Source: Clostridium minihomine (GTDB lineage Bacteria > Bacillota > Clostridia > Oscillospirales > Acutalibacteraceae). From it: DNA of 64,000 nt. The position numbers and the translations under genes are program-made. Below, in pieces: positions 17,508 through 26,205 of the stretch. Position 1 is the stretch's first letter. Every line of letters begins with the position of its first letter. The stretch is taken from contig NZ_OEQH01000001.1 of assembly GCF_900240385.1 (NCBI RefSeq), forward strand, positions 558,001 to 622,000, in the 5' to 3' direction. The notes beneath the pieces are model-generated. The model did no database searches. It was not told the DNA's origin and saw only the letters and a program-made list of their open reading frames with translations.

Positions 17508-17987
17508 TTAATATTGCTCCAAGCGGCGCTGACGGCGCAGCTCATTGCGGCGTTCGCCTGCTTTCCAATCGGCTTCTTCTTGTTCGTTTTCCAGAATTAA
17601 CGTCGGAGCTGGTGTCGGGTGATCGTTTTCATCCAGTGCGACCATAACGAAGTGGGCGCTGTTGACCATTTTGCGGCTTCCGCCCAAAGACTCCACATAG
17701 GTGTCTACCTGCACCTCCATCGAGGTTTTTCCAACATAAGTGACCTTACCAAATAAAACCAGGGTATTATTTAAATAAACGGCTTCTTTAAATTGCAAAT
17801 TGTCTATAGACGCGGTGGTGGTATTGTGGTTGGAATGTCTGCGAGCCACTACGCCGGCCACAATGTCAATCCATTCCATCAGCTGTCCGCCAAACAGGCG
17901 TCCGGCACCGTTAATATGGCTGCTTAAAACGATTTGGATTTGTTCCACTCTGGAATCCGCCACACGTTTTGGGGTTAACTCTTTCAC
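17508..17987 (-). CDS. acyl-CoA thioesterase (hotdog fold)
   Basis: The 159-residue protein fits the YciA/BFIT-type cytosolic thioesterases. NGAGRLFGGQLMEWIDIVAG carries the acidic catalytic region and is followed by the hotdog helix; SIDNLQFKEAVYLNNTLVLFG and TSMEVQVDTYVE are the beta strands. It hydrolyses acyl-CoA esters, with specificity unknown. The start is GTG 17987, preceded by AAGGAAGTGA. The C-terminal tail is highly charged (AGERRNELRRQRRLEQY). Confidence 0.88.
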   Translation of the reverse strand: MKELTPKRVADSRVEQIQIVLSSHINGAGRLFGGQLMEWIDIVAGVVARRHSNHNTTTASIDNLQFKEAVYLNNTLVLFGKVTYVGKTSMEVQVDTYVESLGGSRKMVNSAHFVMVALDENDHPTPAPTLILENEQEEADWKAGERRNELRRQRRLEQY

Positions 17988-18192
17988 GAATAGTCACTTC
18001 CTTTTTTGTGTAAATTGATGATTTTATCTTACCCGATTTTAAGCAGAAATGCAATCAAAAAGTTTATTAATAAAATTACTTTAAAATGTGAATTAAATCT
18101 GAATTCTGCGGGAAGTAACAGCTTTGTAATTGCCTTGTTTTATAAATCATACTATAATAACCTCACGGCATCAGCGAAAGCAAAGCTTCCGA

Positions 18193-18285
18193 TGCCTGAG
18201 AGAACATTGCACCATAGCCGGGTGCCAGATTAAGCCTGTGTGGCTTTGTTACGGGCAGAATGAAAGTTATGGTTTAAATAACCTC
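18193..18285. repeat. 93-bp tandem repeat, unit 1
   Basis: This unit begins TGCCTGAGAGAACATTGCAC and ends AAATAACCTC. It can fold as a three-way junction: UGCCUG (18193) with CGGGCA (18252), GCACC with GGUGC (18209/18221), and AAGCC with GGCUU (18232/18242). Confidence 0.8.
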
Positions 18286-18378
18286 TGCCTGAGAGAACAT
18301 TGCACAATAGCCGGGTGCCGGATTGAGCCTGTGTGGCTTTGTTACGGGCAGAATGAAAGTTATGGTTTAAATAACCTC
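18286..18378. repeat. 93-bp tandem repeat, unit 2
   Basis: Identical to unit 1 at 90 of 93 positions. Of the three changes, one turns an A-U pair of the third helix into G-U and keeps it; one removes the loop-closing pair of the second helix; the third is in a linker. Confidence 0.8.
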
Positions 18379-18394
18379 ACGGCATCAGCGAAAG

Positions 18395-18640
18395 ACAGGT
18401 GAAACCTGCCGTTGTGTTGCGGGCTGCCAAGGTGATTTTTTTGCTGCGCACTCTATAGCAGCGCTTATGCTTTGCTTATACCACGCAGAATGAACCTTTG
18501 TGCAAGAGTGCAGAGAACGAAACATGGAGGAAAAGTCAGGTACCAGTGCCGCTCTGCGAGCCGGCCGACAATAAGGAAAATAAAAAAAGGCATTTGTGCC
18601 TTGATTGTATAATATTGTATGATGAGGAAAGAGACGGTGG
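18395..18640. other. spacer upstream of ispD with several inverted repeats
   Basis: Pairings include CAGGT/ACCTG (about 18404), GCACTCT/AGAGTGC (about 18448/18505) and GCAGAG/CTCTGC (about 18511/18555). The region could encode a structured RNA or 5' leader of ispD, but no known RNA family is recognisable and no coding frame stands out. Confidence 0.3.
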
Positions 18641-18645
18641 ATTGA

Positions 18646-19344
18646 TTGATTATCCTTGACCGCTGTTGTGCTATTGTTGTGGCGGCTGGCAGCTCCAGCC
18701 GGATGAAGTCCGACATTTCAAAGATATGGTATCCGCTTTTGGGCGTTCCGGCAATTGTTCGAACGCTTGTTGCTTTTGAACAGGCGAATCAGGTACGGGA
18801 TGTGGTGGTGGTATGCCGCACTCAGGATTTGGAAGCGCTGGAACAGCTCAGAACAGAACATTCCCTGAAAAAACTGTTCCGGGTGGTGCCGGGGGGAGAA
18901 ACCCGACAGCAATCGGTCGCTTGTGGGATAAAGGCCGCACCGGAAGGCACCCGGTATTTTGCCATTCACGATGGTGCCCGCCCTTTAATCCGGGCCGAGT
19001 GGATTGACCAGGTGGTAAACGATGCCCGAATACATGGTGCTTCTGCGCTGGCGCTGCCGGTTCGAGATACGATGAAATATGTTGGGGACGACGGGTTTGT
19101 GGAACACACGCCACCCAGAGCCAGGCTGTGGAGCGTACAGACTCCGCAGGTATTTGAACGGGAATTGTATTTGGCGGCCATGAAATCGGTACAGGGCGAT
19201 TATACCGATGACTGTCAGCTGATTGAAAAGGCAGGCGGCAAAGTTCATTTGTGTGAAAGCTCCCCAGAAAACATAAAGCTGACCACCCCAGAGGATATTA
19301 TTTATGCAGAAGCAGTTCTGCGGTGCAGAAAGGATGGATCCTAA
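18646..19344 (+). CDS. ispD: 2-C-methyl-D-erythritol 4-phosphate cytidylyltransferase
   Basis: IspD couples CTP with MEP in the non-mevalonate isoprenoid pathway. The N-terminal nucleotide-binding loop [18 protein letters not shown], the HDGARPLI motif and [20 protein letters not shown] are all present. The start is a TTG at 18646 with GGTGG five bases upstream; no ATG lies nearby in frame. The length of 232 aa is normal. ispF begins one base past the stop. Confidence 0.93.
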   Translation: MIILDRCCAIVVAAGSSSRMKSDISKIWYPLLGVPAIVRTLVAFEQANQVRDVVVVCRTQDLEALEQLRTEHSLKKLFRVVPGGETRQQSVACGIKAAPEGTRYFAIHDGARPLIRAEWIDQVVNDARIHGASALALPVRDTMKYVGDDGFVEHTPPRARLWSVQTPQVFERELYLAAMKSVQGDYTDDCQLIEKAGGKVHLCESSPENIKLTTPEDIIYAEAVLRCRKDGS

Positions 19345-19345
19345 G

Positions 19346-19816
19346 ATGAGGATTGGGCATGGATATGATGTACACCGCCTGACGGAAGGGCGCCCTTTGA
19401 TTCTGGGCGGCGTAACGGTTCCGTTTGAGAAAGGGCTTTTGGGTCACTCGGATGCCGATGTGCTGGCGCATGCGGTTTCGGATGCTTTGCTGGGTGCAGC
19501 GGCTTTGGGGGATTTGGGAACTTGGTTTCCAGATTCGGATCCGGCCTTTCGCGGAGCCGACAGCTTAAAACTTTTGCAGGAAGTCTGTCGAATGATACAG
19601 CAGAAGGGATACCGAATTCAAAATATAGATGCTACCGTGGTAGCTCAGGCACCAAAATTAAATCCTTATATTCCACAAATGAAAGAAAAGCTGGCTGCTG
19701 CCTGCGGTGTATCAACCGAAGAGATCAATATAAAGGCCACCACAGAGGAGCATCTGGGCTTTACAGGGACAGGACAGGGCATCTGTGCACATGCCGTATG
19801 TCTGCTGGACGAGTAA
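19346..19816 (+). CDS. ispF: 2-C-methyl-D-erythritol 2,4-cyclodiphosphate synthase
   Basis: The 156-residue protein starts [11 protein letters not shown], where the Asp and His bind the metal. It has [22 protein letters not shown] (shown here in part), the [20 protein letters not shown] nucleotide segment and AHAVCLL. ATG 19346 is chosen over the in-frame 19304 because AAAGGATGG precedes it and the product then has the family length. It forms an operon with ispD. Confidence 0.93.
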   Translation: MRIGHGYDVHRLTEGRPLILGGVTVPFEKGLLGHSDADVLAHAVSDALLGAAALGDLGTWFPDSDPAFRGADSLKLLQEVCRMIQQKGYRIQNIDATVVAQAPKLNPYIPQMKEKLAAACGVSTEEINIKATTEEHLGFTGTGQGICAHAVCLLDE

Positions 19817-19879
19817 AATGCTGTTGTCAAGCCTTGTCATCACAGCATACTCTGTAATAAAAACAGAGAGGTGATGTTT

Positions 19880-20110
19880 GTGGGCAAGCCTGTCATTTTG
19901 CTGGGTTCCATCACTTATGCGATGAAAAGCCGGGATATATTATTTCGTTACGGGATTAAGTCTTATGTAGAGCGCACCCCCCGCACGCAAGAGCGGCTGG
20001 GATGCGGGTATGGAATTTATGTGCCGGATCAGACCGATCAGGCAGAAAATATATTGATAAACTCAGGGATCCGTGTTCTGGGGAGAGCCGAGAGAGCGGG
20101 TGCCGTATGA
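19880..20110 (+). CDS. DUF3343 small protein (putative Se/S carrier-like)
   Basis: The 76-residue sequence GKPVILLGSITYAMKSRDIL... matches the DUF3343 pattern, small proteins commonly encoded beside cysteine desulfurase-like genes in Clostridia and proposed to carry sulfur or selenium. A conserved cysteine occurs in RLGCGYGIYV. GTG 19880 has AGAGAGGTG at a suitable distance; GTG 19871 and ATG 19874 are alternatives. Its stop overlaps the start of the next gene (ATGA). Confidence 0.75.
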   Translation: MGKPVILLGSITYAMKSRDILFRYGIKSYVERTPRTQERLGCGYGIYVPDQTDQAENILINSGIRVLGRAERAGAV

Positions 20111-21255
20111 TTTATTTGGATAATGCTGCCACTACCTTTCCAAAACCGCCGCGGGTAGTGGCAGCTATGTCAGAGGCCCAGCGTTCCAAAGGGGCAAACC
20201 CGGGGCGCAGCGGGCATAAAATGTCTGTGGCAGCCGCCGAGGAATTGTTCCGCTGCCGGCAATCGGCGGCTGAATTATTTGGGGCACCCGGGCCGGAGTG
20301 TGTGGCGTTTACACTTAACTGTACGATGGCGCTTAACATGGTGATTAAGGGTGTGCTAAAGCCCGGGGATCATGTGGTGACGTCTAATCTGGAACACAAC
20401 GCAGTCATGCGCCCGCTGCAAGCGCTGGCAGATCAAAATATTACGTTTACTCAGGCTAGGGTGGTTCCCGGAAATAATAACGCAACCGTGGAAAATTTTC
20501 GAAGTGCTCTTCGCCCCAATACGGCGCTGATTGTGTGTACCCATGCTTCCAACGTGTGGGGGATTCGGCTGCCGGTGGAACGCATCGCTGCGCTGGGCCG
20601 GGAATATGGGGTGCCCATGGCGGTGGACTGTGCTCAGAGCGCGGGTGTGCTGCCCATTGACATGAAAGATAGCCGAATTGACTATTTGTGCATGGCAGGC
20701 CACAAAGGCCTGTATGGCCCGATGGGTACTGGATTTTTAATTTGCGCCAGCGGTTCGCTGCCCAAAACGATTATGGAAGGGGGAACCGGCACCTCTTCAG
20801 AATCCTTTTTACAGCCGAATCTGATGCCCGAACAGGCAGAAAGTGGAACCCCAAACCTTCCGGGAATCGCCGGGCTGCGTGAGGGGATTGAGTTTGTTCG
20901 AAAAAAGGGAACCGGGGTCATTTTTACGCATGAAATGAAGTTGGTTCAACAGCTTTATGATAAGCTTAGCCGCATCCCGGATGTGAGGCTTTATACTGAG
21001 CGCCCCGACGAAAAGCACTATGTTCCGGTGCTCTCTTTTAACATTGAGGGATTGTCCAGCGAATTGGTAGCACGCCGCCTGGATGCTGTCGGGATTGCTG
21101 TTCGCCCCGGTCTTCACTGCGCTCCGGCAGCGCATCAGGCTATGGGCACGCTGGAACGGGGAACGGTTCGCGTGTCGCCGTCTGCGTTTAATCAGGCAAA
21201 TGAAATCAATCGGTTCGCTTTAGAAATCGGTAAAATCAAACGGATTTCCGAATAA
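20107..21255 (+). CDS. cysteine desulfurase family protein (class V aminotransferase)
   Basis: The start MIYLDNAATTFPKPP is typical of the TIGR01977 branch. The PLP lysine is in MAGHKGLYGP (about residue 200). The persulfide-forming cysteine is in RPGLHCAPAAHQAMGT (about residue 338), the short-loop SufS-like arrangement. The 382-residue product would deliver sulfur or selenium, perhaps to the DUF3343 protein it overlaps by four bases. It is not accompanied by SufU, NifU or SelD here, so the acceptor remains open. Confidence 0.85.
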   Translation: MIYLDNAATTFPKPPRVVAAMSEAQRSKGANPGRSGHKMSVAAAEELFRCRQSAAELFGAPGPECVAFTLNCTMALNMVIKGVLKPGDHVVTSNLEHNAVMRPLQALADQNITFTQARVVPGNNNATVENFRSALRPNTALIVCTHASNVWGIRLPVERIAALGREYGVPMAVDCAQSAGVLPIDMKDSRIDYLCMAGHKGLYGPMGTGFLICASGSLPKTIMEGGTGTSSESFLQPNLMPEQAESGTPNLPGIAGLREGIEFVRKKGTGVIFTHEMKLVQQLYDKLSRIPDVRLYTERPDEKHYVPVLSFNIEGLSSELVARRLDAVGIAVRPGLHCAPAAHQAMGTLERGTVRVSPSAFNQANEINRFALEIGKIKRISE

Positions 21256-21260
21256 AATCG

Positions 21261-21288
21261 TTGCATATCGCCGTGTATATGGTACAAT
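21261..21288 (+). promoter_or_regulatory. sigma-A type promoter before cdaA
   Basis: TTGCAT (21261) and TACAAT (21283) are separated by 16 bp and lie about 65 bp before the cdaA start. Confidence 0.55.
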
Positions 21289-21351
21289 AAATGAAAAAGA
21301 TGTAAGAGTTGCAGTTTGATTGGCTGCGGATCTGTTACGGAGAGGAAAAAC

Positions 21352-22248
21352 ATGGATTTTCTCATGAACAGTTGGGGCATGATAATCGGTTTGATCAAAT
21401 CGTTTCGGCCGGCTGATGCTCTGGATGTGATGGTCGTATCCTTTGTTATATATAATGGAATTAAGTTAGTTCGGGAAACGCGGGCGGAACAGCTGGTCAA
21501 GGGGATTTTGATCCTGTTGGCCGCCTGGGTTCTGTCCTTTTACCTGAACCTTCATATGGTGGGAGCCCTGCTGAATTATTTCTTCCAGTTCAGTGTGTTT
21601 GCTTTGCTGGTTGTTTTTCAGCCGGAGCTTCGACGCGCCTTGGAGCAAATTGGGCGCAGTGGACTAAGCAACAGCAAAAAAGGATGGTTCTTTTTTTCCG
21701 GGGTGAAGGATGATACGGAACTGCGGCAAAAACAAACCCGGGGAATTAACGCAGTGGTTGAAGCTGCTGTTTCTTTGCAGAAGCAAAAGATGGGGGCCTT
21801 GATTGTATTTGAGCGCCAGACAAAGCTGGGGGATATTGCGGATACGGGAACAGTTCTGAATTCCGATCCTTCTGCGCAGTTGATTGGGAATGTGTTTTAT
21901 AACAAAGCACCTTTGCATGACGGCGCGATGATCATCCGGGACGGGGTGGTCTATGCGGCGGGCTGTATTCTGCCGCTGACCAAAAGTGATAAGGTCAGTC
22001 TGGAATTAGGCACACGGCATCGTGCCGCTATCGGCATCAGTGAAAATTCCGACGCACTGGTTGTGGTTGTGTCGGAGGAAACCGGTCAGATTTCCATTGC
22101 AGTCAATGGCGTTTTGACCCGCAATTATACCAGGGAAACCTTACGAAGTGAATTGGAGAATCTGCTTATCCCGGAATCACCGGAATCTGGTGAAAAGAGG
22201 TCCCGTAAGATTCCTTCCATCAGGAGGGCAAAAAAAGATGAAGAATAA
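21352..22248 (+). CDS. cdaA: diadenylate cyclase, membrane-bound
   Basis: CdaA makes cyclic di-AMP from two ATP. Three hydrophobic segments fill the first 95 residues. The DAC domain follows, with LHDGAMIIRDG (Asp about residue 190) and GTRHRAAIGISE (RHR about residue 222). ATG 21352 follows GAGAGG. The length of 298 aa is slightly above the usual ~275 because of a charged C-terminal tail rich in serine, lysine and arginine. cdaR overlaps its end. The usual third gene, glmM, is not adjacent. Confidence 0.93.
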   Translation: MDFLMNSWGMIIGLIKSFRPADALDVMVVSFVIYNGIKLVRETRAEQLVKGILILLAAWVLSFYLNLHMVGALLNYFFQFSVFALLVVFQPELRRALEQIGRSGLSNSKKGWFFFSGVKDDTELRQKQTRGINAVVEAAVSLQKQKMGALIVFERQTKLGDIADTGTVLNSDPSAQLIGNVFYNKAPLHDGAMIIRDGVVYAAGCILPLTKSDKVSLELGTRHRAAIGISENSDALVVVVSEETGQISIAVNGVLTRNYTRETLRSELENLLIPESPESGEKRSRKIPSIRRAKKDEE

Positions 22249-23503
22249 AAAACTGAACCTTTCTGCACTGTTTTATAATGATCGGTTTGTAATTGTTTTT
22301 TCGATTTTAGCGGCGATTATTTTATGGTTTATCATGGCCACAATCAATACAAAGGAACGTCCCCGCGTGATTTATGATGTTCCCGTTGTTGTTAAACTTT
22401 CTGATGAAAGTCAGAAACAGGGGCTCAAGGTGTTTGATCAAAGTGTTCAAAATGTAAAAGTTTCGATTCGTGGAAACAGCATTGTGGTCAACCGGGTAAA
22501 GTCGGAAGATCTTCAGGTTGTAGCACAGCTGGCATCTTCCATCACACAGCCGACTACCTATACGCTGCCCTTAACGGCGCAAAAGCTGGGAGCCATGGCC
22601 GATTATGAAGTGGTATCCATAGAACCCAGCAGCATTATTGCCAATGTGGATGTTTACAAAGAAGTAACCTTCCCGATAGAGGATAATATCACCTATAAGG
22701 CCGATCCCAAATATTTTGTAAGCGCACCGGCTTTTTCTACAGATTCCGTGGTGATCTCCGGGCCGGAAACCCAAATTGCGAAAATTAAAAAGGTGTCTGC
22801 AGAATACACGGTAAAAGAGACCTTGACCGAAAGCAAAAGCTTTACCACAGATTTGGTGCTGTATGATGTATACGGTGAGAAGCTTTCCACCGATAAAATA
22901 ACCATGAGTGCACAGAAGGTGGATGTAAATATTCTGGTTTTGGCCCGTAAGGTCATGAAGCTAACCCCCACCTTTACCGGAAAACCGGTTGGACTTGCCC
23001 TTTCTTCCATCGAACAGAAGATTGAGCCGCAAACCGTTGAAGTGGCAGGGCCGGAAGATGTGCTGGCTAATGTGAATGAACTGAGTCTGGAGGCCATTGA
23101 CTTTTCCAGCTTGTCTATGAGTAATAATAAGCTTCAGGTAGATATTACTTTGCCGCCGGGATGCAAAAACCTGAGCAATATTTATACGGCTTCAGTGGAA
23201 CTGAATTTTAATGGATTCAAAAGCAAAAAATTAAGCGTGACCGAGTTTCAGGTGAAGAACTTGGCGGCCAGTAAAACCGCAGAGGTCTTTACCAAGAGCC
23301 TGGATATGACATTGATTGGCCCTGCCAAACAGATTGATGCCATTACGGCTGCCGATGTGTATGCCCAGATTGATATGACGGGAAAAGAAAGCTTTACCGG
23401 CCATTCGGAATTCCCAGTCACTTTGGTAACGAAGAATAATACCAGCGTTTGGGCCTATGGGCAATACAAGGCCAATGTCAGTGTCAGTGAAAAAACCGGT
23501 TAG
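22238..23503 (+). CDS. cdaR: YbbR-domain protein, CdaA regulator
   Basis: An N-terminal membrane anchor (FVIVFSILAAIILWFIMATI) is followed by several extracytoplasmic YbbR repeats, each with the pattern of a beta sandwich ending in ...VDVYKEVTFPI or VNILVLARKVMKLTPTF. The 421-residue protein sits in the membrane and modulates CdaA. Its ATG overlaps the cdaA stop by 11 bp and follows AGGAGG, so translation is coupled. Confidence 0.9.
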   Translation: MKNKKLNLSALFYNDRFVIVFSILAAIILWFIMATINTKERPRVIYDVPVVVKLSDESQKQGLKVFDQSVQNVKVSIRGNSIVVNRVKSEDLQVVAQLASSITQPTTYTLPLTAQKLGAMADYEVVSIEPSSIIANVDVYKEVTFPIEDNITYKADPKYFVSAPAFSTDSVVISGPETQIAKIKKVSAEYTVKETLTESKSFTTDLVLYDVYGEKLSTDKITMSAQKVDVNILVLARKVMKLTPTFTGKPVGLALSSIEQKIEPQTVEVAGPEDVLANVNELSLEAIDFSSLSMSNNKLQVDITLPPGCKNLSNIYTASVELNFNGFKSKKLSVTEFQVKNLAASKTAEVFTKSLDMTLIGPAKQIDAITAADVYAQIDMTGKESFTGHSEFPVTLVTKNNTSVWAYGQYKANVSVSEKTG

Positions 23504-23590
23504 ATAATCGAATAGCAAAACAAAAAGTTTTTTAGAAAGCTTTTCTCAGTGTTCATAGAATATGATTTCAAGCTATCAATAGCTAAATTA

Positions 23591-23623
23591 GGTGAGCAGT
23601 ACCATCTGCTCACCTTTTCTTTT
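23591..23623 (+). terminator. terminator after cdaR
   Basis: GGTGAGCAG pairs with CTGCTCACC around a 6-base loop, then TTTTCTTTTT. Confidence 0.9.
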
Positions 23624-23708
23624 TGATATAATATCTTTGTGAAGCGCCATTCTAAAATACGCATTATAAGAGACAAATCTTAAATTTTCCAGGTAATTGT
23701 TCTGTAAC

Positions 23709-23737
23709 TTGACATAATCTGGTAGCACAAATATAAT
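23709..23737 (+). promoter_or_regulatory. consensus sigma-A promoter for the GH25 gene
   Basis: TTGACA (23709-23714) and TATAAT (23732-23737) are exactly 17 bp apart, both perfect, about 85 bp before the TTG start. Apart from this promoter and the cdaR terminator, the gap 23504-23823 is AT-rich and empty. Confidence 0.85.
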
Positions 23738-23823
23738 AGAATTATCGTGTTGCTTTTTCTGCGTGGATTGGTTCGAAATCGGCAGAATCTGCGTCGAAAT
23801 AGAAATTACTGGAGGAAATTGGT

Positions 23824-25287
23824 TTGAAAAAAAGACTGACATCATTTTTTTTGGCATTTGCAATGTTTATGACATTGTTTTTGCCTGCGTACGCTGATAC
23901 ATACTCTACAGATTTTATGATCAGCAGCACCAGCGCCCAAATGAAAAAGGGTGAGGTAATGCAGCTGACTGTCTATAGTGGAACGTCTGAGGCAGCTCAG
24001 GTAACGTGGTCTTCCAGTAACCCAACGGTAATTCAGGTGGACGGCACCGGAACTGTGAGAGCACTTGGCTTGGGTCAGGCCGTGATTACAGCGACTTCTT
24101 CCTCTGGAGTGACTGCTACATGCACTGTGGAAGCGAAAATTCCCGGAATTGACGTATCCCAGCATCGGGGCACCATTGATTGGAAAGCCGTGAAGCAGGC
24201 CGGTATTGAATTTGCAATTATCCGAACCGGATACGGCAATGAAAATTGGGCGAAACAAACGGATACTTATTTTGAAGCCAATTACAGCGGTGCGGTAGCC
24301 AATGGAATCGCCGTGGGCGCTTATCACTACAGCTATGCAACAACCCCCGCCATGGCGTCACAGGAAGCAGACATGGTTCTCAGCATCCTGAAAGGACGCA
24401 AACTGGACTATCCGGTGGTCTTTGATGTGGAGGATAAGGTGCATTATCCGCTGAATGCGGATCAGATGGGCCAGATTGTAAATGCGTTCTGCAGCAAAAT
24501 TCAGCAGGCCGGTTACAAAACAGCGGTATACAGCTTTGTAAACTTTTATAACGCACGTTTGACCAACCCTCTGGTGACACAGTATGATACCTGGATTGCT
24601 CATTGGGGCGTCAGCAAACCCAACTTTAACCGCCCTTATACAATGTGGCAGTATGCAGCGCAGACAGTTCCCGGTGTTCCCGGCCTGTGCGATATGAACT
24701 ACAGCTATTTTGATTATGCGGGCACCGCTTCTCAGCAGCCCGTGCGCCCCACAGATCCCTCTGTGTTTATCAGCAATGCGCCGGCAACCTATACCTTCGG
24801 TGATACCAAGGATTACTTCTATAAAGTTGCCACAGCAGATTCTGCTGTGCCCAATGTGAGCTCTTCCGATCCCAATGTGGCCCAGGTGAAATACTCGCAC
24901 CAGTCTTCGGACGGCTATGTGTTCCGTGTGACTCATAAGGGCGCTGGTCAGGCAACTATCACCACTACGTCTGCTGTAACAGGTGCTTCTACCGCATTTA
25001 CAGTGGTGGGCAATGCTTTGCCGAAAATTCAGTACTTTACCGATGCGGGTTCTTCCGTTTCCTTGCAAAAGGGTCAGACGTATTCTTTAAAAGTGATGCC
25101 CACTACGTTGGCCACTAATGTGAAGTTCCTGATTGGAAATTCCAATGTGGTGAAAGGCGGGCCAGCCACTACCACAGAGGGAGGCTGGTATTATCCCATT
25201 ACCGGTTTAGCCAGCGGCACAACCCCGATTTATGCTCAGGTGGGGGACAGAGCACCGGTTTTGGTTGCTACAGTAACGGTAGCCTAA
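23824..25287 (+). CDS. secreted GH25 lysozyme with bacterial Ig-like domains
   Basis: A signal peptide (MKKRLTSFFLAFAMFMTLF ending near AYA) is followed by a BIG2-type Ig domain (about 30-100: VTWSSSNPTVIQVDGTG), a glycoside hydrolase 25 domain (about 105-300) and two further Ig-like domains to residue 487. The GH25 core shows IPGIDVSQHRGTIDW, GAYHYSYA and the catalytic YPVVFDVED. It cleaves the MurNAc-GlcNAc bond of peptidoglycan outside the cell. The start is TTG 23824, with GGAGG eight bases upstream. There is no phage holin beside it, so a housekeeping or competition role is likelier than lysis. Confidence 0.9.
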   Translation: MKKRLTSFFLAFAMFMTLFLPAYADTYSTDFMISSTSAQMKKGEVMQLTVYSGTSEAAQVTWSSSNPTVIQVDGTGTVRALGLGQAVITATSSSGVTATCTVEAKIPGIDVSQHRGTIDWKAVKQAGIEFAIIRTGYGNENWAKQTDTYFEANYSGAVANGIAVGAYHYSYATTPAMASQEADMVLSILKGRKLDYPVVFDVEDKVHYPLNADQMGQIVNAFCSKIQQAGYKTAVYSFVNFYNARLTNPLVTQYDTWIAHWGVSKPNFNRPYTMWQYAAQTVPGVPGLCDMNYSYFDYAGTASQQPVRPTDPSVFISNAPATYTFGDTKDYFYKVATADSAVPNVSSSDPNVAQVKYSHQSSDGYVFRVTHKGAGQATITTTSAVTGASTAFTVVGNALPKIQYFTDAGSSVSLQKGQTYSLKVMPTTLATNVKFLIGNSNVVKGGPATTTEGGWYYPITGLASGTTPIYAQVGDRAPVLVATVTVA

Positions 25288-25350
25288 TCCTTCTTTGCAG
25301 GATTTCCTTTTGAGATTGATTCAGAATGAATAATGGCCGAATCCGGCCGT

Positions 25351-25388
25351 AAAACTGCCGTTGGGTTTTCACCCAACGGCAGTTTTTT
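25351..25388 (+). terminator. terminator after the GH25 gene
   Basis: AAAACTGCCGTTGGG pairs with CCCAACGGCAGTTTTTT around a 6-base loop. Confidence 0.93.
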
Positions 25389-25449
25389 GTTCCAAAAGGA
25401 AAGTGGCCTGCTAAAATCAGTGAGCCGCGTTTTGCAGTTTTAAAATAAC

Positions 25450-25656
25450 TTAATAAGTATCCAAACGAAAATCTAAGGCGTTTTGCAAAGGGGAATCACA
25501 GGCATAAACAAAAGGCTTATTTTCACGATCGATACCTACAATCAGTGTGCTGCACCCGACAATCTCCAGAAGCTTCTCTGCATAGGAAATCATATCACTT
25601 TTTTCTTTCGCTTCTGCTGATTTGTACTGCGGTACAAATTTATAATTTACTTCCAT
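25450..25656 (-). CDS. small hypothetical protein (68 aa)
   Basis: ATG 25656 follows AAAGGAGA on the minus strand at a good distance; the preceding TTG is too close. The product (MEVNYKFVPQYKSAEAKEKS...) is soluble and mixed alpha/beta, with one cysteine (EIVGCSTLIVGID). It lies at the left border of the accessory region. I do not recognise a family. Confidence 0.6.
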   Translation of the reverse strand: MEVNYKFVPQYKSAEAKEKSDMISYAEKLLEIVGCSTLIVGIDRENKPFVYACDSPLQNALDFRLDTY

Positions 25657-26044
25657 CAATATTCTCCTTTCGTTGTACGCTTGCAGAAAGGAAAACGGTG
25701 CGGTATAATAGGATTTACCGCACAGGCTTCGGTCTGCGCGCGTGGGTGGCTGTTGGTATCTTCTTGATGGGAGCGCCAGCAGCCATTATTTTTGCCTTTT
25801 TTCAAAATGCTCTGAAAGAATCACCCGAATGAGAGCTGCAAGCGAAATTCCTTTTTCTTCGCTTTCTGCTTTCAACTGCTCATAAAGCTTTTCAGAAATT
25901 TTGAAATTTAATGCCTTATTTAATTATTTCCTTTGGTTTCTCTGTCAGTGAACGTATCAACAATTTCATCGCTATTTTCTTTCACACCCTTTTCTGTAAT
26001 TTACTATTTCACGAAACAAAAGCTTGTATTAAAACTTATACAAT
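25657..26044. other. decayed accessory DNA left of the prophage
   Basis: About 390 bp of AT-rich sequence holds the relic of a ribbon-helix-helix gene (listed separately) and no intact frame of note. Confidence 0.5.
25786..25923 (-). pseudogene. relic of a small ribbon-helix-helix (CopG/Arc-like) gene
   Basis: The minus-strand frame reads NKALNFKISEKLYEQLKAES and then EEKGISLAALIRVILSEHFEK before a stop, a clear ribbon-helix-helix pattern of antitoxin or repressor type. A stop codon directly precedes the frame, and no ATG, GTG or TTG precedes the first strand, although AAAGGAAA lies upstream. The gene has therefore lost its start or suffered a small deletion there. Confidence 0.5.
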
Positions 26045-26125
26045 TGTTGCATATGGCAACATAAAAATCAAAGTCGATTTTTGATTAAAAAACTGCAAAT
26101 ACACCAATTGTTGCTATTTGCAACA
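26045..26125. promoter_or_regulatory. paired 17-bp operators before the XRE gene at 26206
   Basis: TGTTGC-N5-GCAACA occurs at 26045-26061 and again at 26109-26125, a perfect 6-bp inverted repeat each time, 64 bp apart. A single TGCAACA also lies near 26183, just before the ribosome site. The arrangement suggests autorepression. Confidence 0.65.
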
Positions 26126-26205
26126 TAATTGCTACAGTTATTGCTAAATAGCTTTCAATAGCTTTATAATACAGATAACAAAATGCAACAAAAGAGGAAA
26201 TTTAA

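Larger units (their letters stand above)
18157..18394. repeat. structured tandem repeat array, overall extent with 24-bp end repeats
   Basis: A 24-mer (ATAACCTCACGGCATCAGCG plus AAAG) occurs at 18157-18180 and again at 18371-18394, enclosing a short hairpin region (GGCATC...GATGCC) and two complete 93-bp units. The array fills the 658-bp gap between the thioesterase and ispD genes. No family is recognised. Confidence 0.8.

Noticed and set aside
18157-18394. Tandem repeat considered as a CRISPR array or tandem glycine riboswitch
   Set aside because: Only two 93-bp units, no spacers, no cas genes; the conserved glycine aptamer core is absent on both strands.
18535-18560. GGAGGAAAAGTCAGG resembling the RNase P core
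   Set aside because: Only a short stretch matches; a complete rnpB with all conserved helices lies at 49061-49413.
24358-25068. Minus-strand frame of 236 codons inside the lysozyme gene
   Set aside because: Cysteine- and arginine-rich shadow without a ribosome site or domain.
23824-25287. GH25 lysozyme considered as a phage endolysin
   Set aside because: It has a signal peptide and Ig-like domains, has no holin beside it and lies outside the prophage; filamentous phages do not lyse their host.
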